Shown here: positions 7,453 through 15,681 of the stretch, piece by piece
Layout of the letters: each line of letters starts with the position of its first letter
How positions within the stretch are numbered: the stretch's first letter is position 1
Assembly (NCBI GenBank): GCA_945877525.1
Contig: CAMDVP010000005.1
Span: forward strand, 1-30,857
Direction of reading: 5' to 3'
DNA length: 30,857 nucleotides
From: an uncultured Clostridia bacterium
GTDB lineage: Bacteria > Bacillota > Clostridia > Christensenellales > Aristaeellaceae
Made by a program: the position numbers and the translations under genes
The notes under the pieces: generated by a model
Databases searched by the model: none
What the model was told of the DNA's origin: nothing
What the model saw: the letters and a program-made list of their open reading frames with translations, nothing else

Positions 7453-9753
7453 GTGAAAACCATCCCTTACGACTATACCCACCTGCCCATCCCCGGCGGC
7501 GGATATGTGACAGGTTTCCTGTTTCACCCACGGGAGAAAGGGCTGCTTTACGCCCGAACCGACATTGGCGGAGCCTATCGCTTCGATCCTGCGACGCAGA
7601 AGTGGATCAGCCTCATTCCCCATGTGACCATGGAAGACCTGAGCCAAACCAGCCCCATTGCCATGGCCCTGGACGAGCGGCGGCCCCAGCGGCTGTACCT
7701 GGCCTGCGGGGAAAGCCGCCGCCCCACGGGCAAGCTGGCTGTATCTGAGGATTATGGGGCCAGCTTTCGGGTGCTGCCCATGCCCATGTATATTCACGGC
7801 AACCTGAACGGCAGGGGCACGGGCGAACGCCTGCTGGCAGAGGAAAACAGGCTGTGGTTTGCCAGCCAGCAGGACGGGCTGTGGACAAGCCCTGACCGGG
7901 GCGAAAGCTGGACGCGGCTGGATGCTCTCCCGGAAACGCACCTGACCTTTGCCGCCTGGGCAGGCGGGCTGCTGCTCATCGGCTCGGCGGGGGTGGCCAC
8001 GCAGCGGGATGGGCTTCGGGGTGCGGCGCTGTATGTCAGCGCGGACAAGGGAAAGAGCTTTCAGCCTGTTCCCCAGCCGGAGGGGGTGCGCTGGCCCGGC
8101 TGCCGCCTGAGCGGTCTGGCGGCGCAGCGCTGGAGCGAGAACGGGCGCTATCTGTTCGTTACCTTCAGCGGCAACGGCCCCGGCTCGCATCCCGATGCGC
8201 TGGGGTACAGCTGCGATTCGGGAGACGCGACCCAGGGGCATATTGGCCGTTATCCGATCACGCCGACGGGCCTGGGCCCGATGGAAGATATTTCCCCGGT
8301 GGCGGCCCCGGGCTGGGGTTATGCAGGCATTGCGGCTTCCCGGACAACGCCCGGGATGGTGATTGTCTCCACCATCTGCAAGGCATCGGGCGACAGCGTG
8401 TACCTTTCCCGGGACGATGGCGCCTCTTGGCAGGAAATTCTGCACGATCTGTCCGTGGGGAGCATCCGCTTCCGCGCGCCCTACATGCGCCCGGAGTGCA
8501 ATGGCGGGCATTCTCTGATCCATTGGCTGTGCGACCTGAAGCTTAATCCCTTTGACGATGGGGAATGCTGGTTCACCACCGGCACCGGCGCGTTTCGCTC
8601 CTTTCGCCTGCCGGAGGAGGAGCGCAGCTTCACCGACTGGAGCGACGGCATTGAGGAAACCGTACACCTGAATGTGTACAGCCTGCCCACGGGCGAAACG
8701 CTGGTGCTGGACATGGTGGGCGACCTGGGCGGCTTTGCCTTCACCGATCTGCACACACCCTGTCCAAACTCCTTTGCCGACGACCGGGGCAACCGGTATA
8801 TCACCTGCATCAACGCCGATTTCCCCGATACGCAGCCCGCACGGATCCTGGTGACCGCCCGGGGCAACTGGACGGGCCGGACGAAGGGCGGGCTGATTCT
8901 TTCCGAAGATGGCGGAAGCACCTGGAACCGGCTGCCCATGCCCTATGGCCTGACGGAGGAAATCGACGCCGCGCTGCGCCGCATCGAGCAGCCCAACGTG
9001 AACCCCGGCTGGGCCGCCCTGTCGTCGGACGGGCAGCGCATGGTGTGGAGCATCGCCGAGGGGGTGAACCTCCCCGTTGCCCGGGTGGTGACAAGCCCTG
9101 ACGGGGGCCGTCACTGGCAGCGGGCCGTCATCACCGGGCCGGACGGCCGGGAAAAGGCCGCGGGCGGCTTCAAGCCCTTTTCCGACCGGATGGATGAAGC
9201 CGTGTTCTATGGCTTTGACGACAAAGGCGGCTTCTATGTGAGCCTGGACGGGGGAGCGCGCTTCCGGCAGCGACCCGCACCGGAAGGATTTCCGCGGGTA
9301 AACCTGGCGCTGATTGACTGCGCAGACAAAACGGAAATCCGTGCCGAGGCAGGGCGTCGGGGCGAACTGCTCATGGCCCTGCGGGAGCATGGCCTGTGGC
9401 GGGTGCGCTACTGCCGGGAAACGGACGGCTTCTCCGCGCGCCGCCTATCCGCCGAGGGCGACTGGGTATACCGGGCAGGCTTCGGCCTGGGCCGTCCGGG
9501 AGGCGACTATGCCCGGGAGCGCAAGGCCATCTACATGAGCGCCCGCGTGGACGGTGTGTACGGCTTCTACCGCACGCTGGACGAGTACAAAACCCTGGAG
9601 CGCATCAACACCGCCGCGCAAATGTACGGCGAGATCAATTCCATCGACGGCGACTGCCGCGTCTTTGGCCGCTTCTACCTGGGCACAGGCTCCAGCGGCC
9701 TGCTGTGCGGCACACCCGTTACCAATGAGAGGAGAAATGATTCATGCACATGA
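7453..9753 (+). CDS. GH74-type beta-propeller xyloglucanase, predicted intracellular
   Basis: A 766-residue glycosidase starting at GTG 7453 behind AAGGAG (7439-7444), 20 bases after the previous stop. The N-terminus (GGGYVTGFLFHP, then YARTDIGGAYRFDP) and the C-terminus (YGEINSIDGDCRVFGRFYLG) are hallmarks of GH74 enzymes, which cleave xyloglucan chains or release units from oligo-xyloglucan ends. D37 in RTDIGG and D424 in GDLGGF occupy the positions of the two catalytic Asp residues of the family. BNR/Asp-box turns (SEDYGASF, SPDRGESW, SRDDGASW, SEDGGSTW, SPDGGRHW) mark the two seven-bladed propellers, and the length fits the catalytic unit alone. Unlike most GH74 enzymes it has no signal peptide, dockerin or carbohydrate-binding module, so it likely acts on imported oligosaccharides. 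Its end overlaps the GH31 start by 10 bases, indicating coupled translation. Confidence 0.85.
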   Translation: MKTIPYDYTHLPIPGGGYVTGFLFHPREKGLLYARTDIGGAYRFDPATQKWISLIPHVTMEDLSQTSPIAMALDERRPQRLYLACGESRRPTGKLAVSEDYGASFRVLPMPMYIHGNLNGRGTGERLLAEENRLWFASQQDGLWTSPDRGESWTRLDALPETHLTFAAWAGGLLLIGSAGVATQRDGLRGAALYVSADKGKSFQPVPQPEGVRWPGCRLSGLAAQRWSENGRYLFVTFSGNGPGSHPDALGYSCDSGDATQGHIGRYPITPTGLGPMEDISPVAAPGWGYAGIAASRTTPGMVIVSTICKASGDSVYLSRDDGASWQEILHDLSVGSIRFRAPYMRPECNGGHSLIHWLCDLKLNPFDDGECWFTTGTGAFRSFRLPEEERSFTDWSDGIEETVHLNVYSLPTGETLVLDMVGDLGGFAFTDLHTPCPNSFADDRGNRYITCINADFPDTQPARILVTARGNWTGRTKGGLILSEDGGSTWNRLPMPYGLTEEIDAALRRIEQPNVNPGWAALSSDGQRMVWSIAEGVNLPVARVVTSPDGGRHWQRAVITGPDGREKAAGGFKPFSDRMDEAVFYGFDDKGGFYVSLDGGARFRQRPAPEGFPRVNLALIDCADKTEIRAEAGRRGELLMALREHGLWRVRYCRETDGFSARRLSAEGDWVYRAGFGLGRPGGDYARERKAIYMSARVDGVYGFYRTLDEYKTLERINTAAQMYGEINSIDGDCRVFGRFYLGTGSSGLLCGTPVTNERRNDSCT

Positions 9754-11813
9754 AACAGGACGGCCGCAGGCTGATCATTGCCGAAGGAAACGCTCAGGTA
9801 TGGATTGAGCCCTGGGGGGAAAACAGCCTTCGCGTCCGCATGACCGCTGACCCCGTCATGGACGCGAACGACTGGGCGCTCACTGAGCCTGTTCCCGAAA
9901 CGGACAGCGCCATCACCTTTGAAACCATCGACGTCACCGACCCCTGGTACAGGGGCGAGGAATGGCCCCAGTACCATCAGACCGCTCAGGTGGCGACGCT
10001 GACCAACGGGAAAATCTCCGCCCATGTGAACCATGAGGGCTGGATCAGCTTCCGCAACCAGCGGGGAGAGGTGCTCACCGAGGAATACTGGCGCACCCGT
10101 GACCGTATGAACCGTTACTGCGTGCCACTGCGGGTGACCGCGCGGGAAATGAAGCACGTCATGGGCAGCGACGCCTACGAGCTGACCGCCCGCTTCGAGG
10201 CCTATGACGATGAGAAGATCTTCGGTATGGGCCAGTATCAGGACCGGCACCTGAACAAGAAGGGCTCCACCCTGGAGCTGGCCCACCGCAACAGCCAGGC
10301 CAGCGTGCCCTTCTTCGTGTCCAGCCGGGGCTATGGCTTTCTGTGGAACAACCCTGCCATCGGCACGGCCACCTTTGGCACCAACGTGACCGAGTGGAAG
10401 GCCCGCAGCACCCGCAAGCTGGACTACTTCATCACTGCCGGGGACACTCCCGCCGAAATTGAGCGCCAGTATTCCGCCGCCGCTGGACGCACCCCCATGA
10501 TGCCTGAGTTCGGCATGGGCTACTGGCAGTGCAAGCTGCGCTACCGCTCCCAGGAGGAAATCCTCTCCGTGGCCCGGGAGCACAAGCGCCGGGGCCTGCC
10601 CATGGACGTGATCGTCATCGACTTCTTCCACTGGACAAAGCAGGGCGACTTCAAGTTTGAGCCCAACGAATGGCCTGATCCCGAGGGCATGGTGAAGGAA
10701 CTGCGGGATATGGGCATTGAGCCGGTGGTATCCGTATGGCCCACGGTGGACGAGCGCAGCGAAAACTTCGGCCCCATGAGCGAGCAGGGCTACCTGGTGT
10801 CCTCCGACAGGGGTATCAACCATCACATGACCTGGATTGGCAACACAGTGTTCTTCGACGCCACCAACCCCGGCGCTCAGCGCTTTGTGTGGGACAGGTG
10901 CCGGGAGAATTACTATACGAAGGGCATCCGCTGCTTCTGGTTGGACGAGGCGGAGCCGGAATACGGCCCCTATGACTTCGACCTGTACCGCTACTGGGCA
11001 GGCCCCGCGCTGCAGTGCAGCAACATCTACCCCGTGGGCTATGCCAAGGGCTTTTATGATGGACTGAAGGCTGAGGGCGAGAAGGACGTGATGAGCCTTG
11101 TGCGCTGCGCCTGGGCCGGCAGCCAGAAGTACGGCGTGCTGACCTGGTCGGGGGACATTCATTCCTCCTTCCGCGCCATGCGGGAGCAGCTGCAGGCAGG
11201 CCTGAGCATGGGCATGGCGGGCATCCCCTGGTGGACGAGCGACATCGGCGGCTTCCTGGGCGGCGACGGCAGCGACCCGGCTTTTAGGGAACTGCTGATC
11301 CGCTGGTTCCAGTGGAGCTGCTTCTGTCCGGTGTTCCGCATGCATGGTGAGCGCGATCCCTGGATTGAGCCGACCACCGAGGTGCTTCACGGTGTGCAGC
11401 GCCCCAGCAGCGGCCAGCCCAACGAGGTGTGGAGCTTTGGCGAGCAGGTGGAGGGCATCCTGACCCCGTTCCTGTTTGTGCGCGAACGGCTGCGGTCCTA
11501 CATCCGCCGGGTGATGCAGGAGGCCCACGAAACCGGCGCGCCGGTCATGCGGCCGCTCATGTTCGACTTCCCGCAGGACAAGGAAGCCCTCAATGTGGAG
11601 GATTGCTACATGTTCGGCCCCGACCTGCTGGTGGCCCCCGTGCTGGAAGCCGGCGCGACCACCCGACGCATCTATCTGCCGGCAGGCTGCCGCTGGACGG
11701 ACGCCTATACGAAGGAAACCTACGAGGGCGGTCAGTATGTTACCGTGCCCGCGCCGCTGGAGATCATTCCCGTCATGATGCGGGAGGGCGCCTGCTACGA
11801 TATTTACCGCTGA
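9744..11813 (+). CDS. Glycoside hydrolase family 31, alpha-xylosidase-like
   Basis: A 689-residue enzyme without signal peptide, starting at ATG 9744 behind GAGAGGAG (9727-9734) and overlapping the end of the GH74 gene. GH31 features run in order: a beta-sandwich N-domain with FGMGQYQDRHLNKKG and SSRGYGFLWNNP, the barrel strand VIVIDFFHWTKQGDF followed by EWPDP, the nucleophile D401 in WLDEAEPE, and the acid/base D471 in TWSGDIHSSF, then GGFLGG and FRMHGERDPW. The FFHW and LDEAEPE forms are those of alpha-xylosidases rather than of starch-type alpha-glucosidases. The expected role is removing alpha-1,6-xylosyl side chains from xyloglucan oligosaccharides produced by the GH74 enzyme. Substrate is inferred from motifs and neighbours; another alpha-linked glycan is possible. 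Confidence 0.92.
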   Translation: MHMKQDGRRLIIAEGNAQVWIEPWGENSLRVRMTADPVMDANDWALTEPVPETDSAITFETIDVTDPWYRGEEWPQYHQTAQVATLTNGKISAHVNHEGWISFRNQRGEVLTEEYWRTRDRMNRYCVPLRVTAREMKHVMGSDAYELTARFEAYDDEKIFGMGQYQDRHLNKKGSTLELAHRNSQASVPFFVSSRGYGFLWNNPAIGTATFGTNVTEWKARSTRKLDYFITAGDTPAEIERQYSAAAGRTPMMPEFGMGYWQCKLRYRSQEEILSVAREHKRRGLPMDVIVIDFFHWTKQGDFKFEPNEWPDPEGMVKELRDMGIEPVVSVWPTVDERSENFGPMSEQGYLVSSDRGINHHMTWIGNTVFFDATNPGAQRFVWDRCRENYYTKGIRCFWLDEAEPEYGPYDFDLYRYWAGPALQCSNIYPVGYAKGFYDGLKAEGEKDVMSLVRCAWAGSQKYGVLTWSGDIHSSFRAMREQLQAGLSMGMAGIPWWTSDIGGFLGGDGSDPAFRELLIRWFQWSCFCPVFRMHGERDPWIEPTTEVLHGVQRPSSGQPNEVWSFGEQVEGILTPFLFVRERLRSYIRRVMQEAHETGAPVMRPLMFDFPQDKEALNVEDCYMFGPDLLVAPVLEAGATTRRIYLPAGCRWTDAYTKETYEGGQYVTVPAPLEIIPVMMREGACYDIYR

Positions 11814-11896
11814 GAAGGACGCGTGTCGGGAAAACCGGCGGACAAGGCGTTTTCCATATGCGGTATGCGATCTGCGCCTGATCTGCCTTTCGCAAA

Positions 11897-11925
11897 TTGA
11901 CAAATATTCCTCTTTTTTGTATAAT
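11897..11925 (+). promoter_or_regulatory. Perfect consensus sigma-A promoter of the NAGPA/Lgt-like operon
   Basis: TTGACA at 11897-11902, a 17-bp spacer, and TATAAT at 11920-11925 match the vegetative consensus at all 12 positions. It lies in the 166-bp gap after the GH31 gene, in which no clear terminator is visible; the leader is about 48 bases. Confidence 0.92.
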
Positions 11926-11979
11926 TTATTTTGTATGTCCAAATGACATTATTTGATCCATTTATGGGAGGTCCTGTCA

Positions 11980-12867
11980 ATGCAAAGGCAAAGAGTCATC
12001 GCGTTTTTCCTGACGCTGATCATGGCGCTGAGTCTGGCCGCCGCCAGTCTGGCTGAGAACATCAAGCTTCCGATAGATTTCTCCGGCGGCATGCCGATCA
12101 CGGAAAAATTCTCCACCGGCACGATGGTCTACGAGGATCCGTCCATTCGCGTGGAGCGGTCCCGCGTGGAAAGCAAGGAGTGGGTTTGCACCTATTATAC
12201 CGCGCATATCACCATCGCTGACGCCAGCCAGCTTCGCACCGAGTCTGCAAAGGGCTTCAACAGCAACGGCCGCGTGCACGCGGAGACGATTGCCAAGCGC
12301 GTCAACGCCGTGCTGGCCATCAACGGCGACTATTTCAGCGGCCGCTCCGGCAGCTATGTCTTCCGTCAGGGGCAGATGTTCCGTGAGAAGATGGATCCCG
12401 GCCAGGATGTGCTGCTGATTGATGAGGATGGCGACTTCCACATCATCATGGCGGAGGATCATCCCGAATCCATGGACAAAACGGTGGTGGACGGCAAAAA
12501 GGTCGTCAATGCGCTCTGCTTCGGCCCTGCCATGGTCAAGGACGGACAGAAGGTGCTTAACCTCGACCATGAGCAGAGGAACACCCATGGACTGAAGCGC
12601 GCCCAGCGCATCTGCATTGCCCAGCTTGGCCCGCTGGAGTATCTGGTGGTGTGCTGCGCCCACTACGGCATGAATCTGAGCGATTTCACTGATCTGGTGA
12701 TGTCCCTGGGCGATGTGAAGCAGGCCTACAATCTGGATGGCGGCAACAGCACCTATATGATGTTTCTTGGCCATAAGGTGAACAACACCGAGGCCGGCGA
12801 TCCCCGGCTGCTGGCTGACATCGTCTATTTTGCCAGTGCTTATGTGGAGGACGGTGCTGCACAGTGA
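11980..12867 (+). CDS. Secreted NAGPA-domain (phosphodiester glycosidase family) protein, copy 1
   Basis: A 295-residue exported protein. The ATG at 11980 has GGGAGG at 11966-11971 and starts a clean signal peptide ending SLAE near residue 25. The body is a NAGPA domain (Pfam family named after mammalian GlcNAc-1-phosphodiester N-acetylglucosaminidase): VLAINGDYFSG near residue 110, a Gly-rich strand (FRQGQMFREK), LLIDEDGDFHI, and the signature YNLDGGNSTYMMFLG near 250, followed by DIVYFASAYVED. Known family members split or remodel sugar-phosphate or exopolysaccharide linkages; the substrate here is unknown. It overlaps the downstream Lgt-like gene by 4 bases and has a paralogue at 14762. 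There is no lipobox or membrane anchor, so it would be free on the outer side of the membrane. Confidence 0.88.
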   Translation: MQRQRVIAFFLTLIMALSLAAASLAENIKLPIDFSGGMPITEKFSTGTMVYEDPSIRVERSRVESKEWVCTYYTAHITIADASQLRTESAKGFNSNGRVHAETIAKRVNAVLAINGDYFSGRSGSYVFRQGQMFREKMDPGQDVLLIDEDGDFHIIMAEDHPESMDKTVVDGKKVVNALCFGPAMVKDGQKVLNLDHEQRNTHGLKRAQRICIAQLGPLEYLVVCCAHYGMNLSDFTDLVMSLGDVKQAYNLDGGNSTYMMFLGHKVNNTEAGDPRLLADIVYFASAYVEDGAAQ

Positions 12868-13796
12868 ACAATCCCGCGTATCTGGCCTGGATGGGCGGGA
12901 GCATTCTCCTGTCCTTTGGCCTTTTTCTGCTGCTTGGCCGTGGCTGCAACAATCGCGGCAGGCTTGCGGCATGCGCTATTGTGCCGGCCGTCCTGCTTGG
13001 CGCTGCCTGCAGCAAGCTCCTTTATATGCTCCTTCAGCTGGATTATGTGCTGGCTGATGGCTGGGACACGCTTCTGCTGAGCGCAAGCCCGGAGCATTTT
13101 TCCTTCATCGGCGGCATCCTTGGCGTATGCCTTGCCATCCTGCTTGCTGCAAAGCTCGTCAAGGCTCCGCCCATGAAGGCCTTGAATGCCTTTGCGCCTG
13201 CCGGGCTTTTGCTTGCTGCGCTGGCCCGCTTTGGCGAAGGCTTCCTCGCGCAGGAGTTCATGACCGGTACCGGCCCCTATATGGAGGAAGGCTCGCCGCT
13301 GTGCTTTTTCCCGATTTCGGTCAACTGTTCCACCGACCCGGAGTGGCAGGAGTGGTATCTGTCGGTTTTCCTGATTGAAGGCGTCTTTCTGCTTGCAGCC
13401 GCAGTTATCTCCCTCGTCTGCTTTAAGAAGGGCCGCTTTATCCGGTCATTGTTCCTGCTCTGCCTGCCGCAGGTCATTTGCGAAAATCTGTTGAACAACA
13501 TTTTCTGGTGGATTTTCTGCATTCGTGTGGAGCAGCTGCTTTACATGGTCGTGATGACAGTGATCCTGATTATCTATGCCATCCGTGCAAGGGGGTGGAA
13601 ATACCGCCTGCTTCCTGTAATCGTGGCCGCCGCCTGTGCGGGGCTGTTCATCATTGCGGAGTTTGCGATGGAGCAGAAGATCGAATTCCTGAGCTTTCTC
13701 TCTGTGCGCGACTGCTATATGCTGATGGGCCTGGGAACGGCCGCCTTGCTCTTCACTGAAATATTCGCCTCCCGCAAGGCGCATCTGCAAGCGTGA
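12864..13796 (+). CDS. Lgt-like polytopic membrane protein, copy 1
   Basis: A 310-residue hydrophobic protein with about seven or eight membrane spans, starting at GTG 12864 in a GTGA overlap with the previous stop (GTGGAGGA at 12844-12851). It resembles prolipoprotein diacylglyceryl transferase (Lgt): EHFSFIGGILGV matches the SFHGGLLG loop, and ARFGEGFLAQEF matches the signature GRxGNFxNxE. The match is divergent: the His of SFHGG, important in E. coli Lgt, is Ile; both signature Asn residues are changed; and the Glu is shifted by one relative to R122 (E131). The C-terminal CENLLNN...RVEQLLYMV corresponds to the Lgt ExxR...SQ region without its Arg. It is probably not the housekeeping Lgt. 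A transferase for another envelope acceptor, or an inactive relative, are both possible. Confidence 0.75.
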   Translation: MNNPAYLAWMGGSILLSFGLFLLLGRGCNNRGRLAACAIVPAVLLGAACSKLLYMLLQLDYVLADGWDTLLLSASPEHFSFIGGILGVCLAILLAAKLVKAPPMKALNAFAPAGLLLAALARFGEGFLAQEFMTGTGPYMEEGSPLCFFPISVNCSTDPEWQEWYLSVFLIEGVFLLAAAVISLVCFKKGRFIRSLFLLCLPQVICENLLNNIFWWIFCIRVEQLLYMVVMTVILIIYAIRARGWKYRLLPVIVAAACAGLFIIAEFAMEQKIEFLSFLSVRDCYMLMGLGTAALLFTEIFASRKAHLQA

Positions 13797-13822
13797 CTTG
13801 ACATGGAAATGGAGATATTCGC

Positions 13823-14746
13823 ATGAAGAAGCTATTCGCAGCTCTGCTCGTGCTGCTGGTGATGATGGGCGCCTTTGCTCTGGCCTCCGAGGAAACGGTG
13901 AAATTCAAGACGCTGGTTGTGGATAAATACGCGGAGGAGATCGACCTGGGCAAGGTGGTCGTTAACCCCAGCGAGGGCAAGCAGTTCTATGAGTTTCTTG
14001 CCTCGCTTCCAAATTTGAAGAAGGTGGATATGTTTGCCACCCGCATGAACGGCGAGCGCATCGACAAGCTGGTGGCCCGCTTTCCGGACATTGAGTTCGG
14101 GTGGACCATCTCCATGAACGGCTATACGCTTCGCACAGACATGACGGTTTTCTCCACCCGGCATAGCGGAGATACCAAAAACCGCATTTCCTCCAAGTCA
14201 GCCTCCGTGCTGCGCTGGTGCAAAAACATGCTTGCGCTGGACCTGGGCCACAACAATATTGACGATTTGTCCTTCCTTTACGAAATGCCGAACCTGAAGG
14301 TGCTGATTCTGGTTGACAACACCTTTCAGGACATCACCCCCATCGCTAGCCTGAAGGAACTGGAATACCTTGAAATCTTCTACAATAAGGTGCGCGATAT
14401 CTCTCCCCTGGCTGAGATGGACAGCCTGGTGGATCTCAACATCTGCTATAACCTGATTACCGATATTTCTCCCGTGATGAACCTGACGGGCCTTCAGCGG
14501 CTGTGGATGGGCAACTATATGAGCCGGAATCCCAGCAAAAAGGTGGATCCCGCCATTGGCGAAGCGGTGCAGGCCGCGCTGCCGAATACCACCGTGGATT
14601 ACTGGTCCTCCAGCGTGAAGGGCGGCTGGCGCGACAAGGGGACGCACTATGATGTGATCAGCCGCATTTTTGCCCGCGGTGGCGAGTACGAACCCTTTGA
14701 TGATGTGAACCGTGACGGCGATGCCGATGATGCCGACAGAGAGTAA
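13823..14746 (+). CDS. Secreted leucine-rich-repeat protein
   Basis: A 307-residue exported protein with GGAG at 13811-13814 and a signal peptide ending near residue 21 (FALAS). After an N-terminal region with one degenerate repeat (SLPNLKKVDMFATRM), four consecutive 22-residue repeats of the internalin/SDS22 type occupy about residues 135-230: LDLGHNNIDDLSFL, LILVDNTFQDITPI, LEIFYNKVRDISPL and LNICYNLITDISPV. The C-terminus is very acidic (DDVNRDGDADDADRE). It has no LPXTG, lipobox or other anchor. It lies 26 bases after the first Lgt-like gene and 15 before the second NAGPA gene, so it sits exactly between the two halves of the duplicated module. A scaffold or recognition role is inferred from the repeats only; no ligand can be named. 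Confidence 0.85.
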   Translation: MKKLFAALLVLLVMMGAFALASEETVKFKTLVVDKYAEEIDLGKVVVNPSEGKQFYEFLASLPNLKKVDMFATRMNGERIDKLVARFPDIEFGWTISMNGYTLRTDMTVFSTRHSGDTKNRISSKSASVLRWCKNMLALDLGHNNIDDLSFLYEMPNLKVLILVDNTFQDITPIASLKELEYLEIFYNKVRDISPLAEMDSLVDLNICYNLITDISPVMNLTGLQRLWMGNYMSRNPSKKVDPAIGEAVQAALPNTTVDYWSSSVKGGWRDKGTHYDVISRIFARGGEYEPFDDVNRDGDADDADRE

Positions 14747-14761
14747 GGAGGAAACCCGTTT

Positions 14762-15676
14762 ATGAAAGCCCAAGTGATCCGCTGGATAACTGCCGTCCTG
14801 ATGCTTGCTGCCATGGCGCTGCTTATTTCCTCTCCTGCGCTGGCAGAAGTGCGTTCGCTGCCACTGGATATCAAGGAGCATGGATACAAGCCCCTGAAGG
14901 AGGGCTGGAGTTCTGATGTGGAATACAAGGACGAATCCATTGAGATAACCTACAAAAACGGATCCATCAAGGCAAAAAGCAGCAGCACCAAGGTTACGAC
15001 AAGAATGGTGACCATCAAAATTGCCGATCCCACCCAGCTCCGCACGACCATGAGCAACGAGAGCTATGACGATCCGCGGCTGGCCCGCGCCGTCGCCATG
15101 GCGAAGAGCATGGACGCGGTGGTGGCCTGCAACGGCGATTTCATGAAGTATTCCTACGACTTTGGCTATGTCGTTCGGCAGGGTGTGCTCTACCGCGACG
15201 CGCTGGACGGCAAGCGCGATATCCTGATCATCGATGACAAGGGTGATTTCGACTATGTGCTTCAGGCCACCTCTGAAATGATGGCCGAGAAAGTGGCTGA
15301 AATTGAGGCGGACGGCCGCAAGATCATCAATTCCTTCTCCTTTGGCCCGGTGCTGGTCGTGGACGGCGTGGCGCTGGACGCCCACTCCGCCGTCTGCTCG
15401 GACAATATTGCCACGCAGCGCATTGCCATCGCGCAGCTGGACGCCCTGACCTATGCCATTATTGAGGTTGACGGCGGCAACGGCACCGGCATCAATATTC
15501 GTGAGCTGAGCAATTATATTGTCCGCATGTTCCCCGACTGCAAGGTGGCCTATAACCTGGACGGCGGCGGTTCCACCCACCTGATTATCAACGGCAAGAA
15601 GATTCACAAGACGCCCAATGCGCGCCCTATCTCCGACATTATCTACTTTGCGTCCGCGCAGGTTCCGGAGGAATGA
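14762..15676 (+). CDS. Secreted NAGPA-domain (phosphodiester glycosidase family) protein, copy 2
   Basis: A 304-residue paralogue of the gene at 11980. AAGGAGG at 14745-14751 overlaps the preceding stop codon, and the ATG at 14762 opens a signal peptide ending SPALAE near residue 29. The order of motifs is the same as in copy 1: VTIKIADPTQLRT (copy 1 has ITIADASQLRT), VVACNGDFMK, VVRQGVLYRDALDGK, ILIIDDKGDF, then the family signature YNLDGGGSTHLIING and DIIYFASAQV at the end. Copy 2 keeps the canonical DGGGS where copy 1 has DGGNS. The two differ clearly over most of their length, so the duplication is not recent. Role and substrate are unknown; as a family member it would act on a phosphate-linked or surface glycan outside the membrane. 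Confidence 0.88.
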   Translation: MKAQVIRWITAVLMLAAMALLISSPALAEVRSLPLDIKEHGYKPLKEGWSSDVEYKDESIEITYKNGSIKAKSSSTKVTTRMVTIKIADPTQLRTTMSNESYDDPRLARAVAMAKSMDAVVACNGDFMKYSYDFGYVVRQGVLYRDALDGKRDILIIDDKGDFDYVLQATSEMMAEKVAEIEADGRKIINSFSFGPVLVVDGVALDAHSAVCSDNIATQRIAIAQLDALTYAIIEVDGGNGTGINIRELSNYIVRMFPDCKVAYNLDGGGSTHLIINGKKIHKTPNARPISDIIYFASAQVPEE

Positions 15677-15681
15677 TCCCT

